A stretch of 52,322 nt of DNA, taken from assembly GCA_903908595.1 (NCBI GenBank), contig CAIVSN010000103.1, positions 1 through 52,322 on the forward strand, written 5' to 3'. Within the stretch, counting starts at the first letter, position 1. Each line of letters starts with the position of its first letter. The DNA comes from an uncultured bacterium. Its GTDB lineage: Bacteria; Patescibacteriota; Gracilibacteria; BD1-5; UBA2023. The translations under genes were made by a program, and so were the position numbers. Under the pieces are notes generated by a model. The model worked only from the letters and a program-made list of their open reading frames with translations. It was not told where the DNA came from and searched no databases. Positions 36,897-47,877 of the stretch are shown here, piece by piece.

Positions 36897-38573
36897 ATGC
36901 AAGACTTCATCCGACTCACCCGGACCCTTTGGGACAGCGCCAACGACCTCCGCACCAACTCGTCCCTGAGCCTCAAACAATTCTCGGAACCGGTCCTCGG
37001 GCTGATTTTCTTGAAATTCGCGGACGTGAAATTCGAAAAAGCAAGGCTGCTTCTGGAAGCCGAATACCGGCAAAACGAAGCGAAATTCGGAAGGGCGAAA
37101 CCCCTGACCGAAAAGGACTACATCGCGCGGGGAGTCATATATCTGCCGGATACCGCGAGATTTTCCTACCTCATTCGCCAGCCGGAATGAGCGGATATCG
37201 GAAAATTCCTCAACGACGCGATGAAGCTCGTGGAAGAATCGAATTCGGAACTCCGGGGCATCCTCCCAAAATCGTATACCGGTCTGGAAAACACCGTCCT
37301 GGTCAGCCTGCTCAAGAATTTCAACCAGATACCGGACGACATCGAAGGCGACGTGTTCGGGATGATCTACGAATACTTCCTCGGCAAGTTCGCGCTCGGC
37401 GAAGGCCAGGGCGGATGAGAATTCTTCACGCCGACTTCGCTCGTCAAACTGATCGTGAACATCATCGAGCCGTTCAAGGGGCGGATTTTCGATCCCGCTT
37501 GCGGGAGCGGGGGAATGTTCGTGCAGTCCGCCGAATTCGTGAAACAGAACCACAAGAACGTCTCCGACGTCGCGATTTACGGACAGGAAAAGACCGCCGA
37601 TACGGTTAAGATTGCCAAAATGAACCTGGCCCTCCACGGACTTTCGGGCGATATCAAGGAATGACTTACCCACAACAACGACCTCCACGACAGCGTCGGG
37701 AAATTCGATTTCGTGATGGCGAATCCCCCGTTCAACATGAGCGGCATCGACAAGGAAAAAATCAAAAACGATCCGCGCTATGCCTTCGGGATTCCGAACG
37801 TGGACAATGGAAATTATCTTTGGATCCAGATTTTTCACAGCACCCTGAACGAGAAGGGAAGGGCTGGCTTCGTCATGGCGAATTCCGCGAGCGATGCCCG
37901 GAGCAGCGAGATGAACATCCGCAAGGAACTCATTGAGAACAACATCGTCGACGTGATGGTTTCGGTGGGAACGAACATGTTTTTCAATGTCACGTTGCCT
38001 TGTTCGCTCTGGTTTTTTGACAAGGACAAGAAAAACACACCGCGCAAGGACAAAGTGCTATTCCTCGACATCCGCGGAATCTACCGCCAAATCGACCGGG
38101 CACACCGCGAACTGACGGAAGAACAGGTCCAGTATATCGCGAATATCGTCCGGCGGTACCGGGGCGAGACGATACCGGATTTTTGCGAGTATGTCGATGC
38201 CCAGGTCCAGGCGCTCGACGATCTGATATCCGACCTCGGCGACGGAAAAATCGAAAAGGAAGAGAAGCAAACGCTCACCGAACGCAAAGCGATAGCGGAA
38301 CGGTTGAAACTCGATTGGCAGGCGAATTTCCAGGCGGGATACGCCGATGTCAAATGACTCTGCAAGGTCGCGACCCACGAGGAAATCAGGAACCAGGGCC
38401 ATAGTTTGAATTCCGGAAGGTACGTGGGAATTGCCGACGGGATCGAAGAGGACTTTGTTTTCGAGGAGCGGATTGAGGAATTGAACGAGTCTTTCATCGC
38501 GTTGACGCTGGAAGCCCATAAGTTGGAGGAGGGGATTGTGGAGAATATGAGCGTGCTACTGGCAAAAAAGTAG
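36897..38573 (+). CDS. hsdM: Type I restriction-modification DNA methyltransferase subunit HsdM (558 aa)
   Basis: ATG 36897 (AAACCTACC-ATG) to TAG 38571-38573, joining fragments through TGA at 37188, 37416, 37662 and 38355. TGA 37416-37418 is Gly in GQGG-G-EFFTP, the conserved GEFYTP motif. Then [11 protein letters not shown] (SAM-binding motif I) and [12 protein letters not shown] (NPPF, motif IV), both typical N6-adenine methylases. The N-terminal part has the HsdM helical bundle ([16 protein letters not shown]). The C-terminal helices ([21 protein letters not shown]) contact HsdS. It methylates adenine in the target set by HsdS. Confidence 0.93.
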
Positions 38574-38598
38574 CCGTGATCCTATGGATTTTTGTTTT

Positions 38599-38627
38599 TT
38601 GCTTCGAAAGCATCTTGTTAGTAAAAT
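38599..38627 (+). promoter_or_regulatory. Promoter upstream of the DUF3800 gene
   Basis: TTGCTT (38599-38604), 17-nt spacer, TAAAAT (38622-38627), 19 nt before the ATG. Suggests that DUF3800 and following genes can be expressed apart from hsdM. Confidence 0.5.
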
Positions 38628-38646
38628 TTCGTAATCATAGAACCCT

Positions 38647-39402
38647 ATGTTGTTATTCTATCTTGACGAGTCCGGAAATACCGGAAACGATCTGGACAAT
38701 ATCGAACAGCCGATTCATTTCATCAACGGGATCGGGGTGGATTTTGCCGATATTCCGGCAATAGAAAAGGATATGCGAAACCTGGAAATCAATTTTTTGC
38801 CATATTCTCAGAATTATGATTTCGAGTTTCATGGCATCGAAATAGCCGGATGAAAGAAGTATTTCAAGAATTTCAATATCGCGGACCGGCTCAGGGCTTT
38901 CGAATGATTGATTTCGATATTCGAAAAATACGACCTGCGTTTCTTTTCCCAATGAGTACACAAGGCGTATCTCAAAAACAAGTATGCCAATCCGTATCAT
39001 CCGCATTATCTTTCTTTTATGTACCTGATAGAAAAGCTGGATGGGTATCTGGAAACGCATGATAAAAAATGACTCGCTATCATGGATAAAAATCTGGAAA
39101 CGGAACAAAATATCATCAATAACTTTCAGGATTACAAAGTCCACGGGACTCCTTTCGGATTCAAGAGAAAGGCGCTTACGCAGTTAATCGATACGGTATA
39201 TTATACGGACAGCCACAACTCGTATCTCATGCAGTTGTCCGATGTCGTCGGATATATTTATGGAGCGTACAAAACGGCGGAACTGCTCTGGCAAATCGAA
39301 GGATCATGATATTTCAGAAAGAAGGTACTCGCTCATTATCCGGCGATATTGCGAAAAAGCATCTATGTTGATATAGAACCGAAAAATTCCCTGCGAAGAT
39401 AA
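38647..39402 (+). CDS. DUF3800 protein (251 aa)
   Basis: ATG 38647 to TAA 39400-39402, TGA at 38851, 38905, 38953, 39070 and 39307 read as Gly. Begins MLLFYLDESGNTGND, the YxDESG opening of DUF3800, an RNase-H-like fold with acidic residues. Later LETHDKKGLAIMDKN and HNSYLMQLSDVVGYIYGAYK carry the conserved second acidic residue (QLSDxV). DUF3800 proteins often accompany restriction and other defence genes; a nuclease role is presumed from the fold, not proven. It sits between hsdM and hsdS. Confidence 0.8.
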
Positions 39403-39531
39403 GCGAACATAAAAAAACAACCGGTATATCTTCAAAGAAGATGAAGCTCCCTGACGGAAACCTGCGACCAGCTGTTGGATATATAGTATGAAAATATTAT
39501 GGAAAAGCAAAAGTTTTTTATTTACCCGTGT

Positions 39532-40833
39532 ATGCAAAGTGAAAGCATAAAAGAATGATGGATAATTTCAAAAATTGGAGATATTTCAGATGTTATCTCT
39601 GGATTTGCTTTTAAAAGTGGGGATTTTGCAAATCAATGAATTCCCGTGGTAAAAATTGGAAATATTAGACATTGATACATTGATATTCAAAATAATGTTC
39701 AGTTTGTCGATGAATCTTTCGTTAAAATTAATTCAAAATATCATCTTATTAGTGGTGATATACTCATTTCACTAACTTGATCAAATATTAATCAGTGGAA
39801 TTCAGTCGTTGGACGAGTAGGGCTCTACAGAAATAATGAATTTGCTTTATTGAATCAGAGAGCCTGAAAAATTTTAGTAAATTTTAAAAAAGTTAATCCA
39901 GCATATCTTTATTATGTGCTTTTCTCTGATGATCTTAGGCGTAGTATAGCCTTACTTGGACAAGGCTGAGCGAATCAGTGCAACATTAGTCCATCAGATG
40001 TGAAATGACTTGAAATCGTTATCCCCGAATCCCTCGAAACCCAACAAAAAATCGCATCCATCCTCTCAAAATACGACGATCTCATCGAAAACAACGCCAA
40101 ACGCATCAAGATACTTGAACAGACCGCACAGGAGGTATACAAAGAATGGTTCGTGAAGTTCAAATATCCCGGACACGAGTCGGTCACAATGGAAGATAGC
40201 GGCACGGATTTTTGAATGATTCCGGAAGGTTGGGAAGTTAAAAGGATGTTGGATATCGGACAATTTCGTTTTGTAAATGAGAATATAAAGCGTTTTTCGG
40301 GCTTTAAAGACTATCTGGCGACGGCCGATATAGATGGAACCGAAATCGTATCGGAGTGAGAAAGAATAGATTTTGAATCCAAGCCGTCCCGAGCACAGAA
40401 GCAGCCGACCCATAACTCCGTATGGTTTGCAAGGATGCAAAATACTTTCAAAGTGATTTGATTTTCTGACGCGAACTCGGATTTGACGAATTCAATCTGC
40501 CTATCATCCGGAATGGTTGGTTTTGATGGCAAGAATGAGATTTTCCCTTTCTTGTACTATACGATTAATTCGTTTGATTTTCATCATAAGAAGGACCAAT
40601 ACTGTACTTGAGCGACACAGAGAGCATTGACCAATGACGGTTTATCAGAAATTAAAATATTGATCCCCAAGGATGATGTCATTTCAAAATTTTGAGATAT
40701 TTTCTATATTTCCATCCAAGAGATACTGACTTTGAAAAAGCAGAACGCCAATCTCAAACAAACCCGAAATCTCCTCCTCCCCAAACTCATCAGCTGAGAA
40801 CTGGACGTAGAAAACCTCGATATCAAAATCTAG
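39532..40833 (+). CDS. hsdS: Type I restriction specificity subunit HsdS (433 aa)
   Basis: ATG 39532 ([10 protein letters not shown]; an in-frame ATG at 39499 is an alternative) to TAG 40831-40833, crossing more than ten TGA codons. Two target-recognition domains: the first opens [20 protein letters not shown] and ends [20 protein letters not shown], the second opens [17 protein letters not shown]. Each is followed by a conserved coiled-coil spacer ([40 protein letters not shown]) and the closing [16 protein letters not shown]. It reads the DNA target for HsdM and HsdR. The recognition domains are AT-richer than the spacers, as expected for exchanged segments. Confidence 0.92.
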
Positions 40834-40844
40834 TCTATAAATAT

Positions 40845-40900
40845 TTATTAACCATATAGGTTAATAAAATTACTTGCTATTAATAATACATCCGTATAAT
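40845..40900 (+). promoter_or_regulatory. Operator and promoter of the higB-higA pair
   Basis: A 23-bp palindrome (TTATTAACC 40845-40853, ATATA, GGTTAATAA 40859-40867) precedes TTGCTA (40874-40879) and TATAAT (40895-40900; 15-nt spacer). The palindrome fits a site for the HTH antitoxin downstream, though it could also act as a weak terminator for hsdS. Confidence 0.5.
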
Positions 40901-40957
40901 CTTTCCCCAGACAAGCATCTTGCCAAAAGTATTTCCTAATATGCAGTACCTCGAATA

Positions 40958-41299
40958 ATGCAGATTGAATTCCTCACGAACCGTCTGAAAAAGGACTGCG
41001 AAAAGGGTACTTGTTTCAAAAACAAGAAGGATCTGAACGACAAAATCCAGCAAAGGATTCGCGAGCTGGAAGCCGCCGATAATTTGTTCTTCGTCAAGAA
41101 GATCCCGCAACTCCGCCTTCACCCGCTTTCCGGGAACAGGAAGTGCGAACTCGCCATAGACATCAGTTGAAAAACGAATCCCAATAGGATAGTTTTCGAG
41201 ACCCGCGACGGGGAAAGCGTGTACGAAGATTGGCATAATGACGCAAAGTTTGGTACGATTACAAAAATTCGAATCCGGTCCGTCTGAGACTACCATTAA
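40958..41299 (+). CDS. higB: HigB/RelE-family toxin (113 aa)
   Basis: ATG 40958 to TAA 41297-41299; TGA at 41168 (AIDIS-G-KTNPNRIVFE) and 41285 (RSV-G-DYH). The RelE-fold features are an N-terminal helix pair, then IPQLRLHPLSGNRKCELAID, the strand NRIVFE and the C-terminal DYH. Such toxins are ribosome-dependent mRNA nucleases. Ten bases separate it from the antitoxin-like gene. Toxin-first order matches HigBA. Confidence 0.78.
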
Positions 41300-41309
41300 T
41301 TTCACCCCT

Positions 41310-42407
41310 ATGGTGTATACTAAAAATTTCTTCCCGGATACCCTTATCCACCCCTGACTTTCCCTGATCGAAACGCTGGATGCCGGAGGAATGTCACAAA
41401 AAGAATTATCGATCCGTGCCGATATTTCTCCAAAGCAGATTAGCGGAATCGTCAATGGTGACTTTGGCATCACGCCAGAAACCGCGCTCAAACTCGAACG
41501 GGTTCTCTGAATCCCGGCATCCTTTTGGAACAATCTGGAAAAATCCTATCAGGAAGACAAGGCGAGGATTTCCGAGCAAAAGCGTATCGCATCGGAGATA
41601 GAGCAAGTAAATAATTATCCGTATTTGATACTCCGTAAACTTGGCTTCGTCCCGGAAACAAAAATACCCGCTGAAAAATACGTACATCTCATGAATTTCT
41701 TCTGATCGACCTCGCTTTCAATTTTGACGGAGATCGAGAGTTTTCGTTTTGCATTAAAAGGGCTCGCTTTCCGGAAATCCGAAAAAGCGGACGTTCATTC
41801 GGAAGCGTTGCTTTCTTGGCTGAGATGCTGAGAGATACTGGCGAAAGACATGGAAGTGGCAGATTTCAGCAAGACGAGACTCAAAGATGTTTTACCGGAA
41901 CTCAAAAAGCTCACTTTGCAGGAGCGAGTCGATCTCGGCAGTATCCAAAATCTTCTCGCCAGTGCTGGAATTAAGCTCGTATATGTGCCCGGATTTCCCA
42001 ATTGTCCCGTTTTCGGGGTTACGAGAAAGATATGAGGCTCCCCATTGATTCAAATGAGCGATAGGTATCTGAAAACGGATATCTTCTGGTTCAGTTTCTT
42101 CCACGAAATTGCCCACGTGCTTTTTCATCTGCACAAAAAAGACGACGTATTTATCAATTTGGAAAGCGAGGAGGAACAAGTGGAAAGGGAAGCGAACGAA
42201 TGGGCAAGCGATTTTTTGCTTCCGAAAGAAAAATTCCATGCTTTGTTAGTCCAGTCGCTTATCACGGAAGATCTCATTGTTGATTTCGCAAGAGAGAACG
42301 GAATCAGCGCAAGCATCGTTGCCGGGCGATTGGGCCATCATTTCGATCAGCCGAATATTTGGAAAATCTTGACCCCGCTTAGAAAGAAATTGGAATTTAC
42401 CAAATAG
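41310..42407 (+). CDS. higA: HigA-like HTH antitoxin fused to ImmA/IrrE metallopeptidase (365 aa)
   Basis: ATG 41310 (TCACCCCT-ATG) to TAG 42405-42407. Residues 12-75: HPGLSLIETLDAGGMSQKEL and SIRADISPKQISGIVNG, an XRE-type helix-turn-helix as in HigA. About 230-330: a zinc metallopeptidase-like domain with FWFSFFHEIAHVLFHLHKKD (HExxH) and a downstream REANEWASDFLLPKE helix (third ligand Glu/Asp region). TGA codons (41506, 41704, 41827, 42034) read as Gly. HigA-ImmA fusions are known in toxin-antitoxin and phage-repressor contexts. Five bases before hsdR. Confidence 0.85.
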
Positions 42408-42411
42408 TCCC

Positions 42412-45400
42412 ATGACCAACCCCTACTCCGAAGACCATCTCATAGAACAAACGACCATCGGCCTTTTCCAGAACCTTTGGGGCGATGCCGCGTTCGTCAA
42501 CGCGTTCGGCGAGGCATGAGAAACGAAACTCGGCAGGAACAACGCTTCCGAAGTGGTCTTGAAAAACCGACTGAAGCCCGCGCTCGCGAAACTGAATCCC
42601 GGCATTCCCGTCAGCGCCATAGACCTGGCAGTGGATGCCATCATCGCTGACAAATCGACCAAAAGCCCGATGGACGCGAACCGGGAAATCTACGAGATGC
42701 TCAAAAACGGCGTCAAAGTCCAAATCCAGAACCAAGCCGGGAAATTCGAATCGAGAAATATCGCGATTATCGACTGGAATACTCCCGAGAACAACGATTT
42801 CCTCCTCGTGTCGCAGATGTGGATTCTCGGGGACCTGTACCAGCGACGGCCGGACCTCATCGGTTTCGTGAACGGTATACCGCTCCTCCTGGTGGAGCTC
42901 AAGGCCCCGAACAAGAACCTGTTCGACGCTTACAACGACAACCTCCGCGATTACAAGGACACCATTCCCCAGATTTTCTGGTACAATGCCGGTATCATCA
43001 TCTCAAACGGCCTAGAAAGCCGGATCGGTACCATCAGCAGCGGATTCGAGCACTTCGCCCAGTGGAAGAAGGCGGCGGGCGAAGACGAGCCGTCGAAGAC
43101 GAACCTCGAAACGATGATCGTCGGGGTCTGCGAAAAATCCCGATTTCTCGATATCGTCGAGAACTTCATCCTGTTCGACAGTTCCAAGGGAAAGACCGTG
43201 AAAATCCTCGGGAAATACCACCAGTACCACGGGGTCAACCGCGCCATCGAAAATTTTTCCAATCGGAAGGCCAATGGTGGGAAAATAGGCGTGTTTTGGC
43301 ATACGCAGGGGAGCGGCAAGAGCTTCTCGATGATGTTCTTCAGTGCGAAAATCCTGCGGAAAATGCCGGGGAACTACACGTTCGTCATCGTGACCGACCG
43401 AGACGAGCTGGACAAGCAGATTTACAAGGGGTTCGTGGACGGCCATATCACCGCCGAGAAGAATTCCCAAGCCACCAGTATCGAGCATCTTCGGAAGCTG
43501 CTTTCGGAAGACCACCGGTTCGTATTTTCCCTCATCCACAAATTCCAGTTCAAAAACCTGGCCGGACCGATCAATCTCCGGGACGATATCATCGTGATGA
43601 CGGACGAGGCGCACCGCACCCAGTACGGGGAGTTGTCCATGAATATGCGCTTGGCCTTGCCAAACGCGAGTTTCCTCGGATTCACCGGGACGCCGCTCAT
43701 TGCCGAGGAGACGGAGCGGACGAAGGAGGTTTTCTGAGGGTACGTTTCCGTGTATAATTTTTCCCAATCGGTAGAGGATGGTGCGACCGTGCCGATTTTT
43801 TACGAAAACCGGGTTCCGAGGTTGGAAAATACCAACGTTGATTTGCAAAACGATATCGGCCGAATCATGGAAAAATACGAGATGAGCGAGGACATGGAAG
43901 AAAAACTCGAAAACGAGTTCTCGACCGCGTACGAGATTTTGACCCGGGACGACCGGTTGGAAAAGGTAGCCGAGGACATCGTGAGCCACTACATGGGAAG
44001 GGGGAATTCCGGCAAGGCCATGGTAGTCTGCATCGACAAGAAAACGACCGTCAAGATGTACCTCAAGGTACAAAAGCATTTCAAGGCGTACCGGAGCCGT
44101 TTGGAAGCGCGTCTCGTCCAATCTTCGCTCGACACGGAGAAGCAGGGGATCATGAAAGAAATCGAGGCCCTGGACGCACTGGATACGGCGGTGATCATCA
44201 GCCTCGGAAACAACCAAAACGAAATCGACACGTTCCGGAAAATCGGCATCGATTTCCGGCCCATTCGGAAGCGACTCTTGGAAGAAGACCTCGAAACCAA
44301 ATTCAAGAATCCGGAAAACGGGCTCCGGATCGCGTTCGTCTGCAATATGTGGCTCACCGGTTTCGACGTGCCGAGCATTACCACCCTGTATCTGGACAAG
44401 CCGATAAAGAACCATGCGCTGATGCAGACCATCGCCCGGACGAATCGCGTATTCTGAGAGAAGACCAACGGGCTGATCGTCGATTATATCGGATTGTTCC
44501 ACAGTCTCAAAAAGGCGCTCGGCACCTATGCCGCTCCCGAAAATACCGCCGGAGGCGACGTTATCGGGAAGAAGGACGAACTCGTCGTTTCCCTTGGACA
44601 AAGCATCGTCGAAACCAAGGCGTTTTTGAAAACCCTCGGACTCGATTTGAACGACATCCTCGAAAGCAACCAGTGAAGCGACATTCTCGAATTGATAAAC
44701 GGTTTCGTGGATGCCATTCTCGCGTCGGAAAAAACCAAAAAGGCGTATTTGAAGCATTCGTCGGGCACGGCTTTGCTGTACAAGGCGATTTTGCCTGACG
44801 TCCGGGCGGAAGAATTCCGGAAAACGGTCAAGGCGATAACATTCGTCGGCGACGCGGTCCGGCAGGTCGGAGTCGAGAACATCGACATTTCCGAAATCAG
44901 GAAGGATCTCGAAGAATTGCTCAACCAGTCGATCGAGGCCGAATCGTTCGCCATTTCCGAACGCTTCCATTACCAGGACCTCTCGAAACTTCCCGCCGAA
45001 AAACTCAAAGACTATTTCGACAACAGCAAGAAGCGGATCGTCGTCGAAAACCTCAAAAACGCCATCGAGGAAAAAATTGCCGAAATGGTCAGAAAAAACA
45101 AGACCCGGCTCCGATTCATGGAGCGATTGGACGCGTTGCTGCTCGATTACAATGCCGGAAGCAAGGACGTCGACGACATATTCAACGAGCTTATCGAGCT
45201 CGCGAATATCATCACCGAGGAAGAACAGCGTGCGGCAAAGGAGGGGATGTCGGATGAGGAACTCGCCATTTTTGACCTATTGAAGAAGGACGGGCTCACT
45301 TCGGACGAGGAAAAACAGGTAAAATCGGTCGCTTCGGAACTGCTCTTGAAAATCAAGGACAAGCTGGTTTTGGATTGGAGAAAGTACGAGGATCGGCGAA

Positions 45401-45564
45401 CCAACGTGGAAGTCGCCGTGGAAGACCACCTGTTTTATAACCTGCCCCAGAAGTCGTATGACGGAGGGTTGTGCAAGGTCAAGGCGCATCAGGTGTACAT
45501 GCACATTTACGAGTGCTATCCGTCGAATGTCGTTTGAGATGAGAAGGTGATGGTTGCGGGGTAA
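42412..45564 (+). CDS. hsdR: Type I restriction endonuclease subunit HsdR (1050 aa)
   Basis: ATG 42412 (AATAGTCCC-ATG) to TAA 45562-45564, TGA at 42517, 43735, 44455, 44674 and 45535 read as Gly. N-terminal nuclease domain with LIGFVNGIPLLLVELKAPNK (D...ELK). Helicase motor: FWHTQGSGKSFSMMF (Walker A), VIVTDRDELDKQI, VMTDEAHRTQYGE (DEAH box), GFTGTPL, MWLTGFDVPSITTLYLDKPI and QTIARTNRVF-G-EKTNGLIVDY, where TGA gives the family Gly. A long helical C-terminus contacts HsdM. It translocates and cuts unmethylated DNA. Confidence 0.94.
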
Positions 45565-45605
45565 CGATTGGATTTTTTCGGAATTTTTGCTAAAATCCGA
45601 TGAAT

Positions 45606-45773
45606 TATAATTTCATATTCACCATGAGTGTTCACGAATTTTTTAAAGTGGAAACGATTGAAGTCGACGCGGAAACCCAGGCGTTGATGGATAAAGCCTT
45701 TGCCCTTTATAGGGATAAAGAGCCAACCGTTCTCTCTTGTTGAATAGTAAAGAAAGATGACCAAGGCGACTAA
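45606..45773 (+). CDS. Small ORF (49 aa) behind a TATAAT box
   Basis: ATG 45624-45626 (ATTCACC-ATG), TAA 45771-45773, one TGA (45741) read as Gly. Sequence MSVHEFFKVETIEVDAETQA followed by LMDKAFALYRDKEP: acidic, helical. TATAAT at 45606-45611 lies 12 nt upstream, but no good -35 is at the right distance. The feature start includes that box. No family known; could be a gene fragment. Confidence 0.4.
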
Positions 45774-45834
45774 GCCTTCCAATGTTGCTTTGAAATCCCA
45801 TTGGCGCATTCTGTAGTTTTCTTTAAAAACTTCC

Positions 45835-45862
45835 TTGCTTCGTTCCTCCCATCCACTATAAT
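45835..45862 (+). promoter_or_regulatory. Promoter of the NYN gene
   Basis: TTGCTT (45835-45840), 16-nt spacer, TATAAT (45857-45862), 33 nt before the ATG. The best match to the window's promoter pattern. Confidence 0.6.
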
Positions 45863-45895
45863 TTCCCGTATATTTTCAGACCCCATGTTTTTGCG

Positions 45896-46537
45896 ATGCA
45901 GATTTCTTCACTCCCGACTTACGTCTACATAGACGCGAGCAACATCCGGAACGCCTGTTCGAGATCGATGCATTTCGACTTGGATTTCAAGTGCCTTTTC
46001 CAGTATCACCGTCGGAAATATCCACGGTTAGCCGCCTCGAAATATTTTGAATGATTCGAAAAATGAGATTTCAAAAAAGTAGCCGAATTATCGGATCTTT
46101 CCGATACCGGATACCAAGTTTTCGGACTGGAACGCAAAGCGTATGCCGGGAGTCCGGTATTTCGCGATATCGTTTGCGTGAACTGTTGAAATACGGACGT
46201 TCACAAAGTATTCGAAGAGCGCCAAAGGCTGAAATCGAACGTGGATGTGCATTTGGCTACGGAATTCATGTTTGACGTTTCACGGCTGCCCGATGGTCCG
46301 GCACATTTCGTGCTGGTATCGTGCGATGGTGATTTTGCCGAAATGGTCAAAAAGGTCCTGGCGGAGTATCCGGACATGCACGTTTCCATACTTGCCACGC
46401 CGATGATGCCAAAAAAATCCGGCAGGATGAACTATTTGTCTTCCAGGTTCAAAGAGCTTGGCTCGCATGACCGTTATGAACTGTTGAATATCGGTACCAT
46501 AAAGGATTTCGTATCGAAGCCACAGCAAACAAAATAA
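45896..46537 (+). CDS. NYN-domain (LabA-like) putative ribonuclease (213 aa)
   Basis: ATG 45896 to TAA 46535-46537; TGA at 46052, 46064 and 46184 read as Gly. YVYIDASNIRNACSR is the first acidic motif (DxxN) of NYN/PIN-like nucleases. VDVHLATEFMFDVSRLPDG carries the second acidic residue, and FVLVSCDGDFAEMVKKVLAE the third (SxDGDF). Then HVSILATPMMPKKSG and a C-terminal helix. The fold is a metal-dependent RNase; target unknown. Confidence 0.82.
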
Positions 46538-46541
46538 AAGG

Positions 46542-46612
46542 GCGACACCGAAGTGGAACCCTTGAGCGATAGGAGCTACACCGAAGTGGAGTCCCTGAGC
46601 GTATCGATAGTA
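46542..46612. repeat. Two-copy tandem repeat
   Basis: ACACCGAAGTGGAACCCTTGA and a near copy (ACACCGAAGTGGAGTCCCTG) about 31 bp apart, each followed by GCGnnnnGATAG-like ends, directly after the NYN gene stop. Confidence 0.45.
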
Positions 46613-46642
46613 TAATAAAAATCGTGATAATGCAATTTTTTT

Positions 46643-47800
46643 CTAATATCTCAACACCAACCCCAACAAATTATCCCCCAAACTCTCGAACTCCACCCTC
46701 GCCTTTTCCGCAAGCTCTCTTGTCCCGACCAGATTGAGCTTCGGATCGTCCTGCGGGGTAAGGAATTGCACCGCCTTGCAGAGTTCCATCGAAATGGCCG
46801 TAAGCTGTCCGCTGTCCTGGATGTTCCCGAGCGGCGTAGGCCAGCTCGTGTTAACCAATCCGTTCTTGCAATGTTTTTCCGAAAGGAATTCCTTGACCTT
46901 CAACGGAATTTTTTGCCTCCATTCGTCTTGCCGCTGGATGGTTTTACCGCTGTACACGTTGAGAGACTCCTGCAAAATGCGAACTCCTCGTCCATTTCTC
47001 CGCCCTTCGTTCACCGTACCCCAGTACGGCTCACTGCAGTGCTCGAAATGAACTTCGGATTTCATCATTTTGCAGGAGTCTCTGAAATTGTTCACGATAT
47101 AACCCAGGAAGAGGCATTCCCCTTGCAAGACTTCGCTGTTGTCGATACCGGACTTGGGATCGCGGGCCAAGGCTCTCGCGGTCATGAGCCAATTCCGTTT
47201 CCACCGTTCCAGTTGCAATCCCAGGTTTTCCACGCCCTGCACGCTGAACGCGTCGGCCATCATGGGAACCACGAAAAAATCCGCCCCCAGAAGCAATACC
47301 CGGTTCAGGGCTCCGAGAGAAGGGCTGGAATCGATGACGAAAATATCTACGCCATCCTCGATTCCCCGGAAATTCAAATACCGGTCGATGGCGCTGGTGT
47401 CGAGGTACCCGCGCCGGTTTCCGGAAGCGGCATCGTTGAACGACGAATCGGAAAGCATCGATTCGTAGCGCGAAAGCGTCAGGCTGCCCGGCACGAGGAA
47501 CAGGTTTTCCTGAGCCAATCGTACGAATGGCACCGTCAAATCCACGTCGCCCACTCATTCCAGCCGTTTCGCCAAGACTGTTCCGATATCTCCGACCGAT
47601 CCGGAGAGCAGGTTGGGTTCGAAATAATCTCCTCCCAGACATTGCAGCGTAAGATTGCATTGAGGATCGAGATCGACCAGGACCGTCTTGTATCCGCGCG
47701 ATGCGAACTCGGTCGCGCAATGGAACGCCAAAGTGGTTTTTCAAATTCGTCATTGGTTGTTGCAAAAGACGAGCTTCTTGGGTCTGACAAGGAGGGTCAT
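46643..47800 (-). CDS. parA: ParA-family ATPase with an in-frame palindromic insertion (385 aa)
   Basis: ATG 47798-47800 to TAA at 46643. CNNQGRIGKTTLAFHCATEF is the deviant Walker A; both of its glycines (Gly17 TGA 47750-47752, Gly20 TGA 47741-47743) are UGA-coded. Then KTVLVDLDPQCNLT (motif A'), IFVIDSSPSLGALN (Walker B) and FVVPMMADAFSVQGV. Residues about 240-280 are encoded by a 120-bp family B element plus a 3-bp duplication, which keeps the frame; the sequences on both sides rejoin as an ordinary ParA C-terminal domain. ParA positions DNA or other cargo. No parB-like gene is adjacent in the window. Confidence 0.87.
46963..47082. mobile_element. Family B element inserted in frame in parA
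   Basis: Arms GAGACTCCTGCAAAATG / CATTTTGCAGGAGTCTC, core as at 24084, flanked by TGA (46960-46962) and TGA (47083-47085) as target duplication. Length 120 bp plus 3 bp gives 41 codons, without TAA or TAG in the parA frame. Confidence 0.8.
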
Positions 47801-47877
47801 ATCCAAGATGATTAATTGGGGGGAATGTACTGGAAATAGTGGGCAAAGCCATTTGGGAATATTCGGTCGGCGGATGC

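Noticed and set aside
43012-44970. 652-codon minus-strand ORF over hsdR
   Set aside because: Antisense shadow of a gene with all helicase motifs on the plus strand.
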